In this document: piece after piece, positions 55,672-63,926 of the stretch
Layout: every line of letters begins with the position of its first letter
Numbering within the stretch: the stretch's first letter is position 1
Assembly (NCBI RefSeq): GCF_018324205.1
Contig: NZ_AP023356.1
Span: forward strand, 6,573,501 to 6,637,500
Length of the DNA: 64,000 nucleotides
DNA from: Actinoplanes ianthinogenes
Lineage (GTDB): Bacteria; Actinomycetota; Actinomycetes; Mycobacteriales; Micromonosporaceae
Direction: 5' to 3'
The notes under the pieces: generated by a model
What the model saw: only the letters and a program-made list of their open reading frames with translations
Told to the model about the DNA's origin: nothing
Database searches by the model: none
Made by a program: the position numbers and the translations under genes

Positions 55672-55690
55672 TCGCGACGATGATGGGGGC

Positions 55691-57106
55691 ATGGCGGACG
55701 ACCGTACCGACAAGGCCCGCCCGTCACTGAGCCGGCAGTTCCTGCCCGCGGTGCACGGGCTGCTGGCGCGCCCCCTCTCGTCCTACTACCTGCTGATCGC
55801 CAGTGCCGGGATGCTGCTGCTGATCGGGCTGACGATGGTCTTCTCGGCGACCAGCGTGGCGGCGTACGCCAAGAACGGCAACGCCTTCTCCGCCATCTCC
55901 AGCCAGGCGGTCTTCGCGCTGCTCGGCCTGGTCGCCTTCTGGGTCTGCCAGCGGCTGCCCGCGATCACCCTGCGCACCCTCGGCAAGTACATCCTGGGCG
56001 CCGCGATCGTGCTGCTCTGCGTCCTGGACCTGCTGAACGCGCTGAAGGGCCTCGGCGTCCTGAAGGCGGACGCCAACCAGGTGGTGCACGCGGGCCCGGT
56101 CAGCGCCAGCCTGCTCTGGCTGTACGTCGGCGGCGTCCCTATGCAGCCCTCCGAGCTGGCCAAGCTCGGCATGGTGCTGTGGGGCGCCGACATGATCGCC
56201 CGCAAGGGCCCGGCGCTGGGCCACTGGCGGGAGCTGGCGATGCCGCTCTTCCCGGTGATCGGCCTGCTCTTCGTCCTGGTCGGCTACAACGACGTGGGCA
56301 CCATGCTGGTGCTGCTGGCGCTGATCGTCGGCCTGCTCTGGGCGGCCGGTGTCCGGCTGCGGGTGTTCGGCGCGCTCGGCGTGCTCGGCCTGGCCGGCAT
56401 CGGGCTGCTGATCGCGGCCGCGTCCCGGGGCGCCGGCTCCGGCACCGACGGCGCGGAGAACTACCGGGTGGCCCGCCTCACCGCGTTCCTCAAGCCGCTC
56501 GACCAGTGCGACCTCAACGGGGCCTGCTACCAGCTGATCATGGGCCGCTCGGCGATCTTCGAGGGCGGCTGGTTCGGGGTCGGCCTGGGCAAGGGCGCGC
56601 TCAAGTGGGGCTGGGTGCCGGAGGCGGAGAACGACTTCATCTACTCGATCCTGGCCGAGGAGATGGGCGTGGTCGGCTGCACCGTGGTGCTGGCGCTCTT
56701 CTCGGTGCTGGCGTACAGCGGCTTCCGGATCGCCCGCCGCTCGGCCGACCCGTTCCGCCGGCTCGCGGCCGCCGCGATCACCACCTGGCTGGTCGCCCAA
56801 GCGGTGATCAACATGGGCGGTGTGGTCGGTCTGCTGCCCATCACCGGTCTTCCGCTGCCGTTCATTTCCGCAGGTGGTAGCGCCCTGATCGTGGCGATGG
56901 CGGCGATCGGGATGCTCGCCTCGTTCGCCCGGGCGGAGCCGGACGCGGCGCGGGCCCTGAACGCCCGTCCGACGCCTCGATGGGTGCGACTAGTCTGGGC
57001 CCCGCTGCCGCCGCTTCCCTCGCCGCGGCGGCCGGTCTCCAAGACGCCGGCGAAGCCGGTGAAGCCGGTGAAGTCCGTTGGTGCGGGGGACGGAAGGAGA
57101 CGGTGA
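55691..57106 (+). CDS. ftsW: FtsW peptidoglycan glycosyltransferase (SEDS family)
   Basis: A 471-residue SEDS protein with about ten membrane helices that polymerises lipid II at the septum with FtsI. Diagnostic pieces are GLTMVFSATSVAAYA, MQPSELAKLGMVLWGA (near 155), the extracellular loop AENDFIYSILAEEMG with its catalytic-type acidic residues (near 315), and INMGGVVGLLPITGLPLPFISAGGS (split: NMGGVVGLLPITG and PFISAGGSAL). The basic Pro/Lys tail (KTPAKPVKPVKS) is cytoplasmic. ATG 55691 follows GGGGG. It overlaps murG (TGATG). Confidence 0.95.
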   Translation: MADDRTDKARPSLSRQFLPAVHGLLARPLSSYYLLIASAGMLLLIGLTMVFSATSVAAYAKNGNAFSAISSQAVFALLGLVAFWVCQRLPAITLRTLGKYILGAAIVLLCVLDLLNALKGLGVLKADANQVVHAGPVSASLLWLYVGGVPMQPSELAKLGMVLWGADMIARKGPALGHWRELAMPLFPVIGLLFVLVGYNDVGTMLVLLALIVGLLWAAGVRLRVFGALGVLGLAGIGLLIAAASRGAGSGTDGAENYRVARLTAFLKPLDQCDLNGACYQLIMGRSAIFEGGWFGVGLGKGALKWGWVPEAENDFIYSILAEEMGVVGCTVVLALFSVLAYSGFRIARRSADPFRRLAAAAITTWLVAQAVINMGGVVGLLPITGLPLPFISAGGSALIVAMAAIGMLASFARAEPDAARALNARPTPRWVRLVWAPLPPLPSPRRPVSKTPAKPVKPVKSVGAGDGRRR

Positions 57107-58212
57107 TGGTTCCGCTGCGGTCGGTCGTGCTCGCCGGGGGAGGCACCGGCGGACACATCTATCCGCTGCTGGCCTTTGCCGACGCGTTACGCCGGCACTT
57201 CCCGCAGATCCGGATCACCACGCTGGGCAGCCCCAAGGGGATGGAGAACCAGCTCATCCCGGCGGCCGGCTACGACCTGCGGGTGATCCCGGCGTTCCAG
57301 CTGCCCCGCTCGCTCAACCTGGACCTGCTGCGCACCCCGGACCGGATGTACAAGTCCACCCACGCGGCCGGCGAGATCCTCGACGAGGTGCAGGCCGAGG
57401 TCGTGGTCGGGTTCGGCGGCTACGTCTCGGTGCCGGCCTACCTGGCCGCCTGGCGCCGCGAGCTGCCGATCGTGGTGCACGAGGTGAACGTGCCGCCCGG
57501 TGTGGCCAATCGGATGGGCATGAAGTTCACCAAGCGGGTCGCCGTCGGCTTCCCGCACCAGCTGGAGCAGGCCGAGTCGCTGCGCAACGCGCGCCTGGTC
57601 GGCGTCCCGTTGCGTACCGGCATCACCCAGATGGACCGGGCGGCGCTGCGTCCGCAGGCGCTCTACCACTTCGGGCTGCGCCCCGACCTGCCGGTGCTGT
57701 TCGTCTCCGGCGGCTCGTCCGGCGCGCGGACGATCAACCTGGCGGTGGCCGCGGCGGCCAAGCGGCTGGCGCACGCCGGCATCCAGGTGCTGCACGTGCA
57801 GGGCGGGCGCAACGACCCCTTCGACGTGCCGAACGACCTGCCGGTGCCTTATGTCGTCGTGCCCTACCTGTCGGACATGCAGCTCGGATACGCTGCCGCC
57901 GACCTGATGCTCTGCCGGGGCGGGGCGATCACGGTCGCCGAGACCACCGCGCTCGGCATGCCCGCCATCTACGTGCCCTATCCGTTCAGCAACCAGGAGC
58001 AGCGCCGCAACGCGCTGCCGGTGGTCGAGGCGGGTGGCGGCCTGCTGGTGGACAACAGCGAGCTGACCCCGGACTGGATCGAGCGCAACATCATCCCGCT
58101 GGCCCGGGACCGGCAGCGGCTGGCCGGCATGGGGCACGCCGCGGCGCAGTACGGCCGCCGCGACGGTGACGAGCAGCTGCTGCGCTTCGTTCTGGAAGCG
58201 GTGGGTCGGTGA
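57106..58212 (+). CDS. murG: Lipid II synthase MurG
   Basis: A 368-residue GT-B glycosyltransferase that adds GlcNAc to lipid I at the inner membrane face. It has VVLAGGGTGGHIYPLLAFAD near the N-terminus, VGFGGYVSVPAYLAAW (near 100), VSGGSSGARTIN (near 200) and a UDP-GlcNAc-binding stretch around CRGGAITVAETTALGMPAIYVP (split: CRGGAITVAE and LGMPAIYVP). ATG 57106 overlaps the ftsW stop and has AAGGAG seven bases upstream. Confidence 0.96.
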   Translation: MVPLRSVVLAGGGTGGHIYPLLAFADALRRHFPQIRITTLGSPKGMENQLIPAAGYDLRVIPAFQLPRSLNLDLLRTPDRMYKSTHAAGEILDEVQAEVVVGFGGYVSVPAYLAAWRRELPIVVHEVNVPPGVANRMGMKFTKRVAVGFPHQLEQAESLRNARLVGVPLRTGITQMDRAALRPQALYHFGLRPDLPVLFVSGGSSGARTINLAVAAAAKRLAHAGIQVLHVQGGRNDPFDVPNDLPVPYVVVPYLSDMQLGYAAADLMLCRGGAITVAETTALGMPAIYVPYPFSNQEQRRNALPVVEAGGGLLVDNSELTPDWIERNIIPLARDRQRLAGMGHAAAQYGRRDGDEQLLRFVLEAVGR

Positions 58213-58240
58213 GCTTTTCTGTGACTGAGGGAGAGACGTG

Positions 58241-59677
58241 GTGAACACGGCGGAGTTGACGCCGGCCGGTGAGATGACCGCCGAGGACCTGGGCAGCGTG
58301 CATCTGATCGGGATCGGCGGGGTCGGCATGGCCGGCCTGGCCCGGCTCCTGCTGACCCGGGGCATCCCGGTCTCCGGCAGCGAGCTGCGCGAGTGGCCCG
58401 CCCTGGCCGGGATGCGCGCGCTCGGCGGGACCGTGCACATGGCGCACGAGGCGTCGAACCTGGACGGCGTCGACACGGTCGTCTACTCCACCGCCATCCC
58501 GCGGGACCACGTGGAGATGGTCGAGGCCCGCCGCCGGGGGCTGCGGGTGCTGCACCGCTCCGAGGCGCTCGCCGCGGCGATGACGAACCGGCAGACCATC
58601 GCGGTGGCCGGCACCCACGGCAAGACCACCACCACGTCGATCATGACGGTGATCCTCCAGCACGCCGGTCAGGACCCGTCGTTCGTGATCGGCGGCGAGC
58701 TCTCCGCGGCCGGGTCGAACGGCCACCACGGCACCGGCCCGCATTTCGTGGCCGAGGCGGACGAGCACGACCGGTCGTTCCTGATCTACCGCCCGCACGT
58801 CGCGATCATCACCAACATCGAGGGCGATCACCTCAACAACTGGGGCGACCTGGACAACCTCAAGGCCGGGTTCCTGGAGTTCGGCGGGCTGGCCGACGGT
58901 TTCGTGGTGACCTGCGCGGACGGGCCGGGGACCGAGGAGCTGATCGCCGGGCTGCGGGCTCAGGGCAAGACCGTTTACACATACGGCGAGTCGCCCGACG
59001 CGGACTTCCGGATCAGTGACGTGGTCTCCACCGTCAGCGGCGTGCGCTACCAGGCCGAGCTGGAGGGCAAGCCGCTGGGCGAGTTCAAGCTCGCGCTGCC
59101 CGGCAAGCACATGGGGCTGAACAGCGCCGCGACCGTGCTCACCGCGCTCAAGCTGGGCCTGCCGCTGGACAAGATCGTCGAGGCGCTGGAGTCGTTCCCG
59201 GGGGTCCGCCGCCGGTTCGAGCGCAAGGGCACCGCGGCCGGCGTCCGGGTCTACGACGAGTACGCGTACCACCCGACCTCGGTGCTGGCCGCCCTGCGCA
59301 CGCTGCGCGAGGTGGCCGGGGACGGGCGGCTGCTGGTGGTCTTCCAGCCGTACCGGGTGTACCGGACCCGCGACCTGCAGGCCGAGCTGGCCGAGGGCCT
59401 GGCCGTGGCCGACGAGGCGATCATCATGGAGGTGTTCGGCCCGGGCGAGGCCCGCGGGCCGGGTGAGGGCGGTCTCGCCCTGACCGCCGCGATCGACCTG
59501 CCCGCCGACCGCAAGATCTTCGTCCCGGACTGGGAGGACGTGCCGGCCGAGGTGGTCCGCCGCAGCCGGCCCGGCGACGTGGTGGTGACCATGGGCGCGC
59601 CGCCGATCTCGCTGATGGGCGACGAGCTGCTGGCCGCGCTCAGCGAGGCGGACCTGCGGCCGGACCTCGCGGGCTGA
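58241..59677 (+). CDS. murC: UDP-MurNAc:L-alanine ligase MurC
   Basis: A 478-residue Mur ligase that starts the stem peptide with L-Ala. It has the N-terminal Rossmann HLIGIGGVGMAGLARLL, P-loop VAGTHGKTTTTSIM near residue 122, the EADEHDRSFL and NIEGDHLNNW central motifs, and the C-terminal YDEYAYHPTSVLAAL typical of MurC. GTG 58241 has GGGAG seven bases upstream; GTG 58238 is an equivalent alternative. It lies 28 bp after murG. murB is not adjacent here. Confidence 0.95.
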   Translation: MNTAELTPAGEMTAEDLGSVHLIGIGGVGMAGLARLLLTRGIPVSGSELREWPALAGMRALGGTVHMAHEASNLDGVDTVVYSTAIPRDHVEMVEARRRGLRVLHRSEALAAAMTNRQTIAVAGTHGKTTTTSIMTVILQHAGQDPSFVIGGELSAAGSNGHHGTGPHFVAEADEHDRSFLIYRPHVAIITNIEGDHLNNWGDLDNLKAGFLEFGGLADGFVVTCADGPGTEELIAGLRAQGKTVYTYGESPDADFRISDVVSTVSGVRYQAELEGKPLGEFKLALPGKHMGLNSAATVLTALKLGLPLDKIVEALESFPGVRRRFERKGTAAGVRVYDEYAYHPTSVLAALRTLREVAGDGRLLVVFQPYRVYRTRDLQAELAEGLAVADEAIIMEVFGPGEARGPGEGGLALTAAIDLPADRKIFVPDWEDVPAEVVRRSRPGDVVVTMGAPPISLMGDELLAALSEADLRPDLAG

Positions 59678-59679
59678 CG

Positions 59680-60447
59680 GTGGCCGGCTCGGGCACCCGC
59701 AACTGGCGGCTGGTGCGGGCGGACACCGACGCGGTGCCGCCGTCCGCGCGCCGGTTCATGGCCCGGGCCCGGCAGCGCCGCCTGCGGGCCGCGCTGCCCT
59801 GGCTGATCGGCGCCGGCGCGCTGCTGGTGGCCGGCGGCCTGGCCTGGCTGATCTACGGCACCGCGGTGCTCGGGGTCAAGACGGTGGACGTGGTCGGCGC
59901 CCAGACGCTCGACCCCGAGCAGGTGCGGGCCGCCGCCGCCGTGCCGGCCGACCGTCCGCTGGCCCGGGTCGACCCGGACGAGGTCGAGGCCCGGGTGCGG
60001 GGACTGGCCCCGGTCGACAGGGTGACGGTCACCCGGAGCTGGCCGTCCACCCTGCGGATCGAGGTGGTCGAGCGGGTCGCCGTGGCCGCGGTGCCGGGCC
60101 AGGGCGGGTTCACCCTGATCGACGACGACGGTGTGGCGTTCCGGACGGTGGCCGAGGCGCCGGCCGGTCTGCCGCTGGCCCGGCTGGCGACGCCCGGCCC
60201 GGCCGACGCGAACACCGCCTCGGCGCTGATCGTGCTGGGTGCGCTCAGCGACGACCTGCGCGAGCAGCTGGTGGCGATCGCGGTGCCGACGCCGGTGGCG
60301 ATCCGGCTGGAGCTCAGCAAGGGCCGGGTGGTGGTCTGGGGCGACGACACCCAGAGCGATCAGAAGAGCAAGGTGGCCACCGCGCTGATCAAGCGGAAGG
60401 GCACCGAGTTCGACGTGAGCGCCCCAAGGATCGTGACCATCCGGTAA
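59680..60447 (+). CDS. ftsQ: Cell division protein FtsQ
   Basis: A 255-residue bitopic protein: a basic cytoplasmic N-terminus, a membrane helix at about 47-66 (WLIGAGALLVAGGLAWLIY), a POTRA domain (about 68-137, VKTVDVVGAQTLDPEQVRAA...RVTVTRSWPSTLRIEVVER pattern) and the beta domain binding FtsL/FtsB. GTG 59680 lies 2 bp after murC. A structured, promoter-containing gap of about 300 bp separates it from ftsZ. Confidence 0.92.
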   Translation: MAGSGTRNWRLVRADTDAVPPSARRFMARARQRRLRAALPWLIGAGALLVAGGLAWLIYGTAVLGVKTVDVVGAQTLDPEQVRAAAAVPADRPLARVDPDEVEARVRGLAPVDRVTVTRSWPSTLRIEVVERVAVAAVPGQGGFTLIDDDGVAFRTVAEAPAGLPLARLATPGPADANTASALIVLGALSDDLREQLVAIAVPTPVAIRLELSKGRVVVWGDDTQSDQKSKVATALIKRKGTEFDVSAPRIVTIR

Positions 60448-60498
60448 CTAATTATCTAAAACCGGCAAAAACGTACGAACGGAATATTACCGTCGAGG

Positions 60499-60528
60499 TT
60501 ACGGGTGAGTCGCATACTCACCTCGTAA
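60499..60528 (+). terminator. Hairpin after ftsQ
   Basis: TTACG-GGTGAGT (60499-60510) pairs with ACTCACC-T-CGTAA (60516-60528), one bulged T, loop CGCAT, 50 bp after the ftsQ stop. It may terminate or attenuate read-through into ftsZ. Confidence 0.55.
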
Positions 60529-60605
60529 GCGGACGCGACACGCCGTCCGGGTTCTTTGGTCCCGGCGCGATGTCCGCATACGTTGCGTCGAAGAGGTTTG
60601 AGTGG

Positions 60606-60634
60606 TTGACATAACTCTAAACCTCTAGTAGAGG
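60606..60634 (+). promoter_or_regulatory. ftsZ promoter with overlapping palindrome
   Basis: TTGACA (60606-60611), a 17-bp spacer and TAGAGG (60629-60634). The -10 is half of a perfect palindrome CCTCTA-G-TAGAGG (60622-60634), so a protein bound there would cover it. It lies 113 bp upstream of the ftsZ ATG. Confidence 0.65.
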
Positions 60635-60717
60635 GTGAGGGTTTCCTCGCCCTCCCTTGTACGGCAGTGGATGTCGAAGTGCGGATCCCCGTGGAACCGC
60701 AGGGGCCCTCGACATCC
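60631..60717 (+). promoter_or_regulatory. Structured 5' leader of ftsZ
   Basis: Two successive foldable elements. The first is a 10-bp hairpin GAGGGTGAGG-GTTT-CCTCGCCCTC (60631-60654). The second is a long-range perfect 9-bp pairing GGATGTCGA (60669-60677) with TCGACATCC (60709-60717), enclosing GCGG...CCGC and CCCC...GGGG. They end about 10 nt before the ribosome-binding region GGAAGGGAAGG. Confidence 0.55.
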
Positions 60718-60746
60718 GCCAACCCCGGAAGGGAAGGCTGAGCCCG

Positions 60747-61883
60747 ATGACACCTCCGCACAACTATCTTGCGGTCATCAAGGTCGTCGGCATCGGCGGC
60801 GGCGGCGTGAATGCCGTGAACCGCATGATCGAGGTTGGGCTCAAAGGCGTCGAGTTCATCGCGATCAACACCGATGCCCAGGCCCTGCTGATGAGTGACG
60901 CCGACGTCAAACTGGACGTCGGCCGCGAACTGACTCGTGGTCTGGGCGCCGGCGCCCAGCCCGAGGTCGGCAAGAACGCCGCCGAGGACCACCGCGACGA
61001 GATCGAGGAGGTCCTCAAGGGCGCCGACATGGTCTTCGTGACCTGCGGCGAGGGTGGCGGCACCGGCACCGGTGGCGCCCCGGTGGTGGCGAACATCGCC
61101 CGCAAGCTGGGCGCGCTGACCATCGGCGTGGTGACCCGCCCGTTCTCCTTCGAGGGCAAGCGACGCCAGGTCCAGGCCGAGGCCGGCATCGACGAGCTGC
61201 GCAACCAGTGCGACACGCTGATCGTGATCCCGAACGACCGGCTGCTGGCGCTCGGCGACCGCGGCATCAGCATGATGGACGCGTTCCGCCAGGCCGACCA
61301 GGTGCTGCTCTCCGGTGTTCAGGGCATCACCGACCTGATCACCACGCCCGGTCTGATCAACCTGGACTTCGCCGACGTCAAGAGCGTGATGAGCAACGCG
61401 GGCAGCGCGCTCATGGGCATCGGCAGCGCGCGCGGCGACAACCGCGCGGTCGAGGCGGCCGAGCGGGCCATCTCCAGCCCGCTGCTGGAGCAGAGCATGG
61501 ACGGCGCGCGCGGCGTGCTGCTCTCCATCGCCGGTGGCTCCGACCTGGGCCTGTTCGAGATCAACGACGCGGCGCAGCTGGTCACCGACGCGGCCCACCC
61601 GGACGCGAACATCATCTTCGGCGCGGTCATCGACGACGCGCTCGGCGACGAGGTGCGGGTGACCGTGATCGCCGCGGGCTTCGACGGGGGTTCGCCCTCC
61701 TACAAGCCGTCCGAGCCGGTGCGCAAGTCGATCCCGCAGTCGCCGCCGGCGCAGACGTCGTCGCCGATCACGTCGACCTCGATCACGCAGCACCAGCAGC
61801 CGCCGATGCCGGCCACGCCGACGCCGCGCAAGGTGCTCTTCGACGACGTGGACGTGCCGGACTTCCTGAAGAACGGTTCCTGA
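60747..61883 (+). CDS. ftsZ: Cell division GTPase FtsZ
   Basis: A 378-residue tubulin-like GTPase forming the Z-ring. The nucleotide-binding start is VVGIGGGGVNAVNRMI, the tubulin signature GGGTGTG lies in CGEGGGTGTGGAPVVA near residue 103, and the T7 loop is NLDFADVKSVMSNAG near 205. The C-terminal tail ends in the conserved DVPDFLKNGS, the docking peptide for SepF and FtsW. ATG 60747 follows GGGAAGG. It has its own promoter and structured leader. Confidence 0.98.
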   Translation: MTPPHNYLAVIKVVGIGGGGVNAVNRMIEVGLKGVEFIAINTDAQALLMSDADVKLDVGRELTRGLGAGAQPEVGKNAAEDHRDEIEEVLKGADMVFVTCGEGGGTGTGGAPVVANIARKLGALTIGVVTRPFSFEGKRRQVQAEAGIDELRNQCDTLIVIPNDRLLALGDRGISMMDAFRQADQVLLSGVQGITDLITTPGLINLDFADVKSVMSNAGSALMGIGSARGDNRAVEAAERAISSPLLEQSMDGARGVLLSIAGGSDLGLFEINDAAQLVTDAAHPDANIIFGAVIDDALGDEVRVTVIAAGFDGGSPSYKPSEPVRKSIPQSPPAQTSSPITSTSITQHQQPPMPATPTPRKVLFDDVDVPDFLKNGS

Positions 61884-61901
61884 CCGCACCTATGGTTCGT
61901 G

Positions 61902-62612
61902 ATGAGTGACGAGGCGCGGCGGGCCGAGCTCGCCGCCAACCTCCGGCAGGTGCGCGAGCGGATCTCGCGCGCCTGCGAGGCGGCCGGCCGGCGACCGGAT
62001 TCGGTCACGCTGACCGCGGTGACGAAGACCTACCCGGCGAGCGACGTGCTGTTGCTCGCCGGTCTCGGCGTCACCGACGTGGGGGAGAACAAGGATCAGG
62101 ACGCGTCCGGCAAGGCGGCCGAGGTCCGGGCCGCCGGCGTGCGCCTGCGCTGGCATTTCGTCGGACAATTGCAGCGCAACAAGGCAAAATCAGTTTCCGC
62201 GTACGCCGATGTGGTCGAGTCCGTGGACTCGCTGCGTCTGGTCACGGCGCTGGACCGGGCCGCCGTCGCGGCGCGTGACGAGCCGCTCGAGGCGCTGGTC
62301 CAGGTGAGCCTGGACGGCGACCCGCACCGCGGTGGGGTGACCGGAGACGATCTCTGGCGGGTATCCGACGCGGTGGCCGCGTCGGACGGGCTGCGGCTGG
62401 GCGGGCTGATGGCCGTCGCCCCGCTCGGCGAGGATCCCGATCGCGCCTTCGCCCGACTGGCCGAACTGGCTGGTCAGCTCGTCGCGACGCATCCCGGCGC
62501 GACCGTGCTGTCGGCCGGGATGAGTGGCGATTTGGAGGCCGCTGTCCGGCATGGGGCGACACACGTACGGATCGGTACATCTTTACTCGGGATGCGAAAC
62601 TCGCTGCGGTAG
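61902..62612 (+). CDS. YggS-family PLP-binding protein
   Basis: A 236-residue alanine-racemase-fold protein (YggS/PLPBP) involved in PLP homeostasis. The PLP-binding lysine is in LTAVTKTYPASDV (near 35). GENKDQD, WHFVGQLQRNKAK, VQVSLDGDPHRGG and MSGDLEAAVRHGATHVRIGT are family signatures. ATG 61902 lies five bases after TATGGT and has no ribosome-binding site, so it may be leaderless. The gene usually found between ftsZ and yggS in actinobacteria, pgeF/yfiH, is missing: the ftsZ stop is only 19 bp upstream. Confidence 0.93.
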   Translation: MSDEARRAELAANLRQVRERISRACEAAGRRPDSVTLTAVTKTYPASDVLLLAGLGVTDVGENKDQDASGKAAEVRAAGVRLRWHFVGQLQRNKAKSVSAYADVVESVDSLRLVTALDRAAVAARDEPLEALVQVSLDGDPHRGGVTGDDLWRVSDAVAASDGLRLGGLMAVAPLGEDPDRAFARLAELAGQLVATHPGATVLSAGMSGDLEAAVRHGATHVRIGTSLLGMRNSLR

Positions 62613-62798
62613 CCTTGCGGCGGGCAGCAAACTACATGGGTGTTGTTTTACGCGACGTGCCACCGCCCGGCGGCCGTTGCGTCCAACGACGCAGCGTCGC
62701 AGTGAGCCGCGGGTCCGCATCGGACTCGATGTCCGGCTCGCCAGGGGGAAGCGGTTCGCCGGGGGGCGTGAGCCGCAGAAGCGGACGGAGGTGGGGGC

Positions 62799-63554
62799 AT
62801 GAACGGTTTTCGGAAGTCGCTCGTGTGGCTGGGGCTTGCTGAGGAAGAGGACGTCGACTACGAGGACCGTGGGTACAGGGAGACCTCCCACCGCACGTCC
62901 CGGGACCGGGATCGGGACCGCGACCGGGATCGTTACTCCTCCAGCTCCCGGTACTCGGACTCCTACGACGAGGACGAGGTCGAGGAGGAGCACGCCGTCC
63001 CGCGGGCCCGTGCCGACCGCGATCGGTCCGACCGGTCCGACCGGTTCGAGCGCAGCAGCCGGCTCAGCGAGCGCGTCTCCTCGGTGCGCGCCGATCTGGA
63101 CCGGGACGACGACGAGCGGATCGAGCGGGCCAGCGTCCGGTCGATCACCCGGCCCTCGTCCGCGCCCGAGCAGTCCTCGTCGCTGACCTACTCCACCCGG
63201 GAGAACCTGGCGCTGGCCCCGCAGCCGCCGGTCCACCAGCCGCAGGTCCAGCACCGTCCGGTGGAGGAGGAGCAGCGGTACCAGATCACCACGCTGCACC
63301 CCACCACGTACCGGGAGGCGCGGACGATCGGCGAGCACTTCCGCGACGGGACACCGGTGATCATCAATCTCACCGAGATGGACGAGTCGGACGCGCGGCG
63401 GCTTGTGGACTTCGCGGCGGGCCTGGCGTTCGGCCTCCGGGGTACGATCGAGCGCGTGACCAACCGGGTTTTCCTGCTCTCACCGGCGAATGTCCAGGTC
63501 ACCGCAGAGGACAAGGCCAAGATCGCTGAGGGTGGCTTCTTCACTCAGAGTTGA
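62799..63554 (+). CDS. sepF: Cell division protein SepF
   Basis: A 251-residue FtsZ membrane anchor. An N-terminal amphipathic helix (NGFRKSLVWLGLAEEE) should bind the membrane. A long charged linker (about 25-150, with RDRDRDRDRDRY and many Arg/Asp repeats) is followed by the SepF core (about 163-245): TLHPTTYREARTIGEHFR, PVIINLTEMDESDARRLVDF and FLLSPANVQVT. ATG 62799 follows GGAGGTGGGGG. The core contacts the FtsZ tail. The 186 bp before it contain no supported gene. Confidence 0.95.
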   Translation: MNGFRKSLVWLGLAEEEDVDYEDRGYRETSHRTSRDRDRDRDRDRYSSSSRYSDSYDEDEVEEEHAVPRARADRDRSDRSDRFERSSRLSERVSSVRADLDRDDDERIERASVRSITRPSSAPEQSSSLTYSTRENLALAPQPPVHQPQVQHRPVEEEQRYQITTLHPTTYREARTIGEHFRDGTPVIINLTEMDESDARRLVDFAAGLAFGLRGTIERVTNRVFLLSPANVQVTAEDKAKIAEGGFFTQS

Positions 63555-63577
63555 CCCGAACGAGGGATCCGCCGGAC

Positions 63578-63883
63578 GTGCTGTCGATCGTGTTCCAGAT
63601 TCTCTATCTGTTGGTGTACTTCTTCTTCCTGGTGCTGCTGAGCAGGTTCGTCATGGGAGCGGTGCTCCAGTACGGACGCCGCTGGCAACCGGGCCGGGGC
63701 GCGTCCGCCGCACTCGAATTGGTGTGGAGCGTCACGGATCCACCCCTGAAGGCGTTGAGGCGTGTGATCCCACCGCTGCGCATTGGTAACGTGAGTTTGG
63801 ACCTGGCTTCCATCGTGCTGCTGGTTATCCTGTTCGTGCTCATGGAGTTAGTGCTAGCTCGCCTCATCCTGAATTACAGATAG
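63578..63883 (+). CDS. YggT-family membrane protein
   Basis: A 101-residue protein with two hydrophobic segments, at about 3-24 (IVFQILYLLVYFFFLVLLS) and 77-97 (IVLLVILFVLMELVLARLI), separated by SVTDPPLKALRRVIPP, the YggT family hallmark. GTG 63578 is chosen from an upstream GAGGG. It is conserved between sepF and divIVA in Gram-positive bacteria; the exact role is unclear. Confidence 0.9.
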   Translation: MLSIVFQILYLLVYFFFLVLLSRFVMGAVLQYGRRWQPGRGASAALELVWSVTDPPLKALRRVIPPLRIGNVSLDLASIVLLVILFVLMELVLARLILNYR

Positions 63884-63926
63884 ACAGCAGCCCCAACCGC
63901 GGCCGCGACTGACCCGAGGAGTTTCG

